From contig JAEXBK010000118.1 in assembly GCA_023394035.1 (NCBI GenBank), positions 1-8,781 of the forward strand: 8,781 nt of DNA, in the 5' to 3' direction. The translations under genes were made by a program, and so were the position numbers. Under the pieces are notes generated by a model. That model did not search any database, was not told the DNA's origin, and saw only the letters and a list, made by a program, of their open reading frames with translations. Source of the stretch: Bacillota bacterium. Its GTDB lineage: Bacteria; Bacillota; Clostridia; Peptostreptococcales; Anaerovoracaceae. The stretch's first letter is position 1, and each line of letters opens with the position of its first letter. This document shows positions 6,478 to 8,781 of this stretch, piece by piece.

Positions 6478-6486
6478 ATTATATCA
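6478..6486 (-). promoter_or_regulatory. Extended -10 promoter of mtaB, possibly giving a leaderless mRNA
   Basis: On the minus strand TGATATAAT (6486-6478) is a perfect extended -10 element. There is no good -35 box at 16 to 18 bases upstream (TGTTTT at best), which extended -10 promoters tolerate. The element ends 7 bases before the A of the mtaB ATG (6471), so transcription could begin at or next to the start codon. The lack of a Shine-Dalgarno site there fits that reading. Confidence 0.5.
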
Positions 6487-6537
6487 TCATTTTTATAAAA
6501 AAAACAGATTTTAGTGTTTGGGAAGTTTTTGATTGTG

Positions 6538-6543
6538 TATAAT
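6538..6543 (+). promoter_or_regulatory. -10 box of the ohrR-trx operon
   Basis: TATAAT stands 33 bases before the AGGAG-preceded ATG of the regulator gene. The -35 region is weak: TGTTTG at 17-base spacing (6515-6520), or TTGGGA at a too-short 14 bases (6518-6523). Transcription should start near 6550. The box is itself the left arm of an OhrR-like inverted repeat, so bound repressor would block RNA polymerase. Confidence 0.6.
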
Positions 6544-6564
6544 TGAATTGTAAACAATTGTTTA
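6538..6564. promoter_or_regulatory. Operator region for the OhrR-type repressor
   Basis: Three nested inverted repeats occupy 27 bases over the -10 box and start point. TATAATTGAATTGTA (6538-6552) differs by one base from the OhrR box TACAATT-n-AATTGTA that I recall from B. subtilis ohrA. AATTGT-AA-ACAATT (6546-6559) pairs perfectly in its arms. TAAACAATTGTTTA (6551-6564) is a perfect 14-bp palindrome. The position suits repression of the adjacent ohrR-trx operon. Which repeat is bound cannot be decided from sequence. Confidence 0.65.
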
Positions 6565-6576
6565 GCAGGAGATGAC

Positions 6577-7008
6577 ATGGGTAAATATGATTCAATAAAG
6601 CTCGAAAATCAATTATGCTTCCCTCTGTACGCCGCATCGAAGGAGATCGTAAGACGGTACAAGCCGTATCTTGATAAGCTTGATCTCACATACACTCAGT
6701 ACATTACGATGATGGCAATGTGGGAGGTCAAAACGACAAATGTCAAAGAGCTCGGCGAAAAGCTTTTTCTCGATTCCGGGACACTTACCCCGCTCCTTAA
6801 GAAGCTTGAGTCAAAAAACTACATAATGAGGCGCAGATCCGAAAACGACGAGAGAAATCTTATCGTGGAAATCACGCCTGAAGGCGAGGCGCTGAAGGAG
6901 CTTGCGCTGAGCGTCCCTGCCGGGATGACAAAGTGCATAGTCCTAAGCACCGAAGAAAAAGAATCGTTGCATAAGATCTTAAATAAGATCCTAACAAATA
7001 TTGAGTAA
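6577..7008 (+). CDS. OhrR-type MarR-family organic peroxide sensor and repressor
   Basis: This 143-residue winged-helix protein belongs to the MarR family and looks like OhrR rather than a generic member. The N-terminus LENQLCFPLY holds Cys14 at the site of the peroxide-reactive Cys15 of B. subtilis OhrR, and Y18, Y28 and Y39 match the tyrosines (19, 29, 40) that contact that cysteine. The recognition segment DSGTLTPLLKKLES (66-79) and the wing with NDER (90-93) are typical. A second cysteine, C120, lies where 2-Cys OhrR proteins such as that of Xanthomonas carry their resolving cysteine. The start has AGGAG (6567-6571) 5 bases upstream. A thioredoxin gene follows after 22 bases with no terminator, so they form one operon. 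Self-repression through the operator at 6538-6564 is likely. No ohr gene is in the window, so the sensed oxidant is inferred. Confidence 0.88.
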   Translation: MGKYDSIKLENQLCFPLYAASKEIVRRYKPYLDKLDLTYTQYITMMAMWEVKTTNVKELGEKLFLDSGTLTPLLKKLESKNYIMRRRSENDERNLIVEITPEGEALKELALSVPAGMTKCIVLSTEEKESLHKILNKILTNIE

Positions 7009-7030
7009 CATATCCAAGGAGGAAATAAAA

Positions 7031-7339
7031 ATGGCAGCATTAACAATCACAAAAGAAAATTTTGAGCAGGAAGTTCTTAAGTCCGATGTACCTGTACTCG
7101 TAGATTTCTGGGCATCATGGTGCGGACCGTGCAAGATGCTCCTTCCGATAGTAGGTCAGGTAGCCGAAGAAGCTACTGATTTCAAGGTTGGCAAGATCAA
7201 CGTCGATGAGCAGATGGAGCTTGCTTCACAGTTTGGTGTTTCAACGATTCCTACTCTTGTAGTTTTCAAAAACGGACAGGAAGTAAAGCGTTCCGTAGGT
7301 CTCATACCAAAAGAACAGATCCTTGAGCTCGTAAAATAA
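7031..7339 (+). CDS. trxA: Thioredoxin
   Basis: Small cytoplasmic dithiol-disulfide oxidoreductase that reduces protein disulfides and is recharged by thioredoxin reductase. The 102-residue product has normal length, the active site WCGPC (30-34; C31 and C34), the buried acid D25 in VDFW, cis-Pro P74 in STIPT, and the FKNGQEV hairpin. The ATG at 7031 has an excellent AAGGAGG (7016-7022); a longer frame opening upstream inside the regulator gene has no such site. Being downstream of an OhrR-like sensor, it is probably induced by peroxide. It might also reduce the oxidised sensor, closing a feedback loop, but that is inference. No thioredoxin reductase gene is next to it. The operon ends at the hairpin at 7354-7387. 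Confidence 0.97.
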   Translation: MAALTITKENFEQEVLKSDVPVLVDFWASWCGPCKMLLPIVGQVAEEATDFKVGKINVDEQMELASQFGVSTIPTLVVFKNGQEVKRSVGLIPKEQILELVK

Positions 7340-7345
7340 TCAAGC

Positions 7346-8731
7346 TTATAGAGCCGGAATCCCAGCGGATTCCGGTTTTCTTTTTTTGTTGCGTTTTCTG
7401 TACGCCTTATAAAACGCATATGTCAGCTGCACCGTCATAAAACACCAGATTATCGGTTCGCAGAAAATAACTCCCATATATCCCGATTTCGGAACGATAA
7501 AAACGACAAACAGGATCTTCCCTACAAGCTCTATCAAGCTCGAAAAGAGCGGAAGCAGCTTTTCACCAATCGCCTGAAGCGAATTTCTCATGATTACAAG
7601 TACCGCAAGCACGACATAAAACGGAGACGATATCATGAGATAGAGTGAGCCGTTTTTGATGAGCTCTTCATCGGATGAGCCGGAAAGCCCCGTAATCATC
7701 TGACGCGCATATATCAGCACACCTGCACATGATATGAGAGCAATCCCAATGCACAAGAGGCTGCAGAGCCTGACTGCCCTTCCTATCCTATCCCACCGCC
7801 ATGCGCCCATGTTTTGCGAAACAAAGGTCGTTGCGGATAGTGCTATAGGAGAAAAAGGCATGCTGAGGACGGCAAATACCCTCCTTGCTACGGTATGTCC
7901 CGCAATTATCGCATCTCCGAAGCCGTTTATTCCGAACTGCAGTATCACCGTTCCGATTGATACTACGCAATATATCGAGCCTGACGAAAGTCCCTGTGTC
8001 AGCATATCGCGAAACAGGTCTTTTTCTATGCGAAAATGGCGTTTTGACGGTATGAGCTCCGGGCATTTTTTGATCATGTATATTATCGAAAGAATCACTG
8101 ATATGGATTCTGCCATAACAGTTGCAAGTGCCGCGCCTCTTACGCCCATTCCGAGGTATTTGACGAATGCGATGTCAAGCACAACATTGATGCATGATGA
8201 AATTATAAGGAAGACGAGCGGCATAAAGCTGTTCCCCACAGCCCGCATCAGCGATGCAAGAAGGTTATACAGCACGGTCACTCCCGCAAAGGCGATTATA
8301 GTATAAATATAATTTTCCGCCTGCGCAAAGATTTCGCCGGGCGTTCTGAGTAGCTTAAGCAGCGGAGTCATCAAAATCAAAGACAGCGCCGTTATAATCA
8401 AAGATATTGCAATTGATATTATAAATGCACTTGCGGATGCTCTTTTCAGGCGTTCGAGATCCCGCATACCGAAGCATCTTGCTGCAACTATGGAAAGTCC
8501 ACCCGAAACACCTACCGCAAAGCCAACAAGCATCTCATAGACAGGCGATACCGCCCCTATTGAAGCAACGGCTGAATCGCCGAGCACATGCCCTACTATC
8601 ATTGTATCAACCGTATTATAAAACTGCTGAAACAAATTTGAAATAAATATAGGTATGGCAAATATGAGTATCGGCTTGATTATGCCGCCGTTTATCATAT
8701 CTACATTAAGTGTTCCTGATTTTTGCTGCAT
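7346..8731 (-). CDS. MATE family multidrug/cation efflux transporter
   Basis: MATE transporters are inner-membrane antiporters that export drugs or metabolites using a Na+ or H+ gradient. The 461-residue product has the usual length and about 12 hydrophobic helices in two halves. Family signs are IPIFISNLFQQFYNTVDTMIVG (27-48) in helix 1, the ASIGAVSPVYEML stretch (57-69), LMRAVGNS (161-168) at the end of the fourth helix and, in the second half, MRNSLQAIGE (381-390) as its counterpart. The ATG at 8731 has AGGA about 9 bases upstream. The Lys/Arg-rich tail ending KPESAGIPAL is encoded across the thioredoxin terminator hairpin, so its exact sequence may matter little. The stop is 6 bases from the thioredoxin stop. 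Substrate cannot be told from sequence, and no regulator gene is linked on this strand. Confidence 0.94.
   Translation of the reverse strand: MQQKSGTLNVDMINGGIIKPILIFAIPIFISNLFQQFYNTVDTMIVGHVLGDSAVASIGAVSPVYEMLVGFAVGVSGGLSIVAARCFGMRDLERLKRASASAFIISIAISLIITALSLILMTPLLKLLRTPGEIFAQAENYIYTIIAFAGVTVLYNLLASLMRAVGNSFMPLVFLIISSCINVVLDIAFVKYLGMGVRGAALATVMAESISVILSIIYMIKKCPELIPSKRHFRIEKDLFRDMLTQGLSSGSIYCVVSIGTVILQFGINGFGDAIIAGHTVARRVFAVLSMPFSPIALSATTFVSQNMGAWRWDRIGRAVRLCSLLCIGIALISCAGVLIYARQMITGLSGSSDEELIKNGSLYLMISSPFYVVLAVLVIMRNSLQAIGEKLLPLFSSLIELVGKILFVVFIVPKSGYMGVIFCEPIIWCFMTVQLTYAFYKAYRKRNKKRKPESAGIPAL
7354..7387 (+). terminator. Terminator of ohrR-trx, lying inside the 3' coding end of the MATE gene
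   Basis: CCGGAATCC, loop CAGC and GGATTCCGG form a perfect 9-bp stem (7354-7375), followed by TTTTCTTTTTTT on the plus strand. It begins 14 bases after the thioredoxin stop. The same bases encode the last residues of the convergent transporter (KPESAGIP). On the minus strand the hairpin is followed by mixed sequence, not a T run, so it should work in one direction only. Confidence 0.9.
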
Positions 8732-8781
8732 TTATTTTTGTCCTACTTTTTATTTTATATAGCATAATTGAGTATATAGCC
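8732..8781 (-). promoter_or_regulatory. Leader and possible -10 region of the MATE gene
   Basis: This 50-base AT-rich stretch holds the AGGA ribosome binding site and a TATAAA that could be a -10 box (8759-8754). The matching -35 would fall at the very edge of the window and shows no consensus, so the promoter call is weak. Confidence 0.3.

Noticed and set aside
7001..7030. Upstream ATG at 7001 for thioredoxin
   Set aside because: It overlaps the end of the regulator gene and lacks a ribosome binding site, whereas AAGGAGG precedes the ATG at 7031, which gives a normal-length thioredoxin.
7354..7375. Bidirectional terminator shared by trx and MATE
   Set aside because: On the minus strand the stem is followed by CTCTATAAGC rather than a T run, and the hairpin lies before the MATE stop codon.
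1..8781. Insertion sequences, CRISPR arrays, phage or defence genes
   Set aside because: No transposase, terminal repeats, spaced direct repeats or defence-type domains were seen; nearly all sequence is accounted for by core genes.

Overview
The window looks like the chromosome of a low-to-moderate GC Firmicute, most likely an anaerobic member of the Clostridia. The evidence is the conserved minus-strand order mtaB, HIT, rpsU, yqeY followed by phoH, ybeY, cdd, era, recO, the strong AGGAGG-type ribosome binding sites, and the sigma-A-like promoters. I cannot name a genus. No mobile element, CRISPR array, tRNA or rRNA is visible, and no gene-free stretch exceeds 300 bases.

Reading the minus strand from right to left: a MATE-family efflux transporter (7346-8731) converges on the plus-strand pair below. 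Next is mtaB (tRNA t6A37 methylthiotransferase, 5128-6471), overlapping by one base a HIT-domain hydrolase (4790-5128). An internal promoter (4753-4781) then serves rpsU (4509-4688; ribosomal protein S21) and yqeY (4061-4507), which end at a strong hairpin terminator (4013-4039). A lone four-helix membrane protein of unknown function (2975-3886) follows with its own promoter and terminator. A clean TTGATA-N17-TATAAT promoter (2855-2883) then starts a tightly packed operon: phoH, a fused ybeY-cdd gene, era, and the first 25 codons of recO, which runs off the left edge. Its genes overlap or are 2 bases apart (ATGA, TAATG, TGATAATG junctions).

On the plus strand, divergent from mtaB, lies a two-gene redox unit: an OhrR-type organic-peroxide sensor (6577-7008) and a thioredoxin (7031-7339). 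It is preceded by nested inverted repeats, one of which closely resembles the OhrR box as I remember it, and ends at a terminator that lies inside the 3' coding end of the convergent MATE gene.

Most of the window is core RNA and ribosome biology: YbeY and Era in 16S rRNA maturation and 30S assembly, S21 in the 30S subunit, MtaB in tRNA modification. The unusual points are the YbeY-Cdd fusion that keeps a good internal ribosome binding site and start for cdd; the absence of dgkA, pgpH (yqfF) and yqfCD from a neighbourhood where Bacillus relatives carry them; the pairing of an OhrR-like, possibly 2-Cys, sensor with thioredoxin rather than ohr; and the unknown membrane protein placed between two conserved blocks. 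I found no clearly new multi-gene system. The ohrR-trx unit and the ybeY-cdd fusion deserve the closest look.
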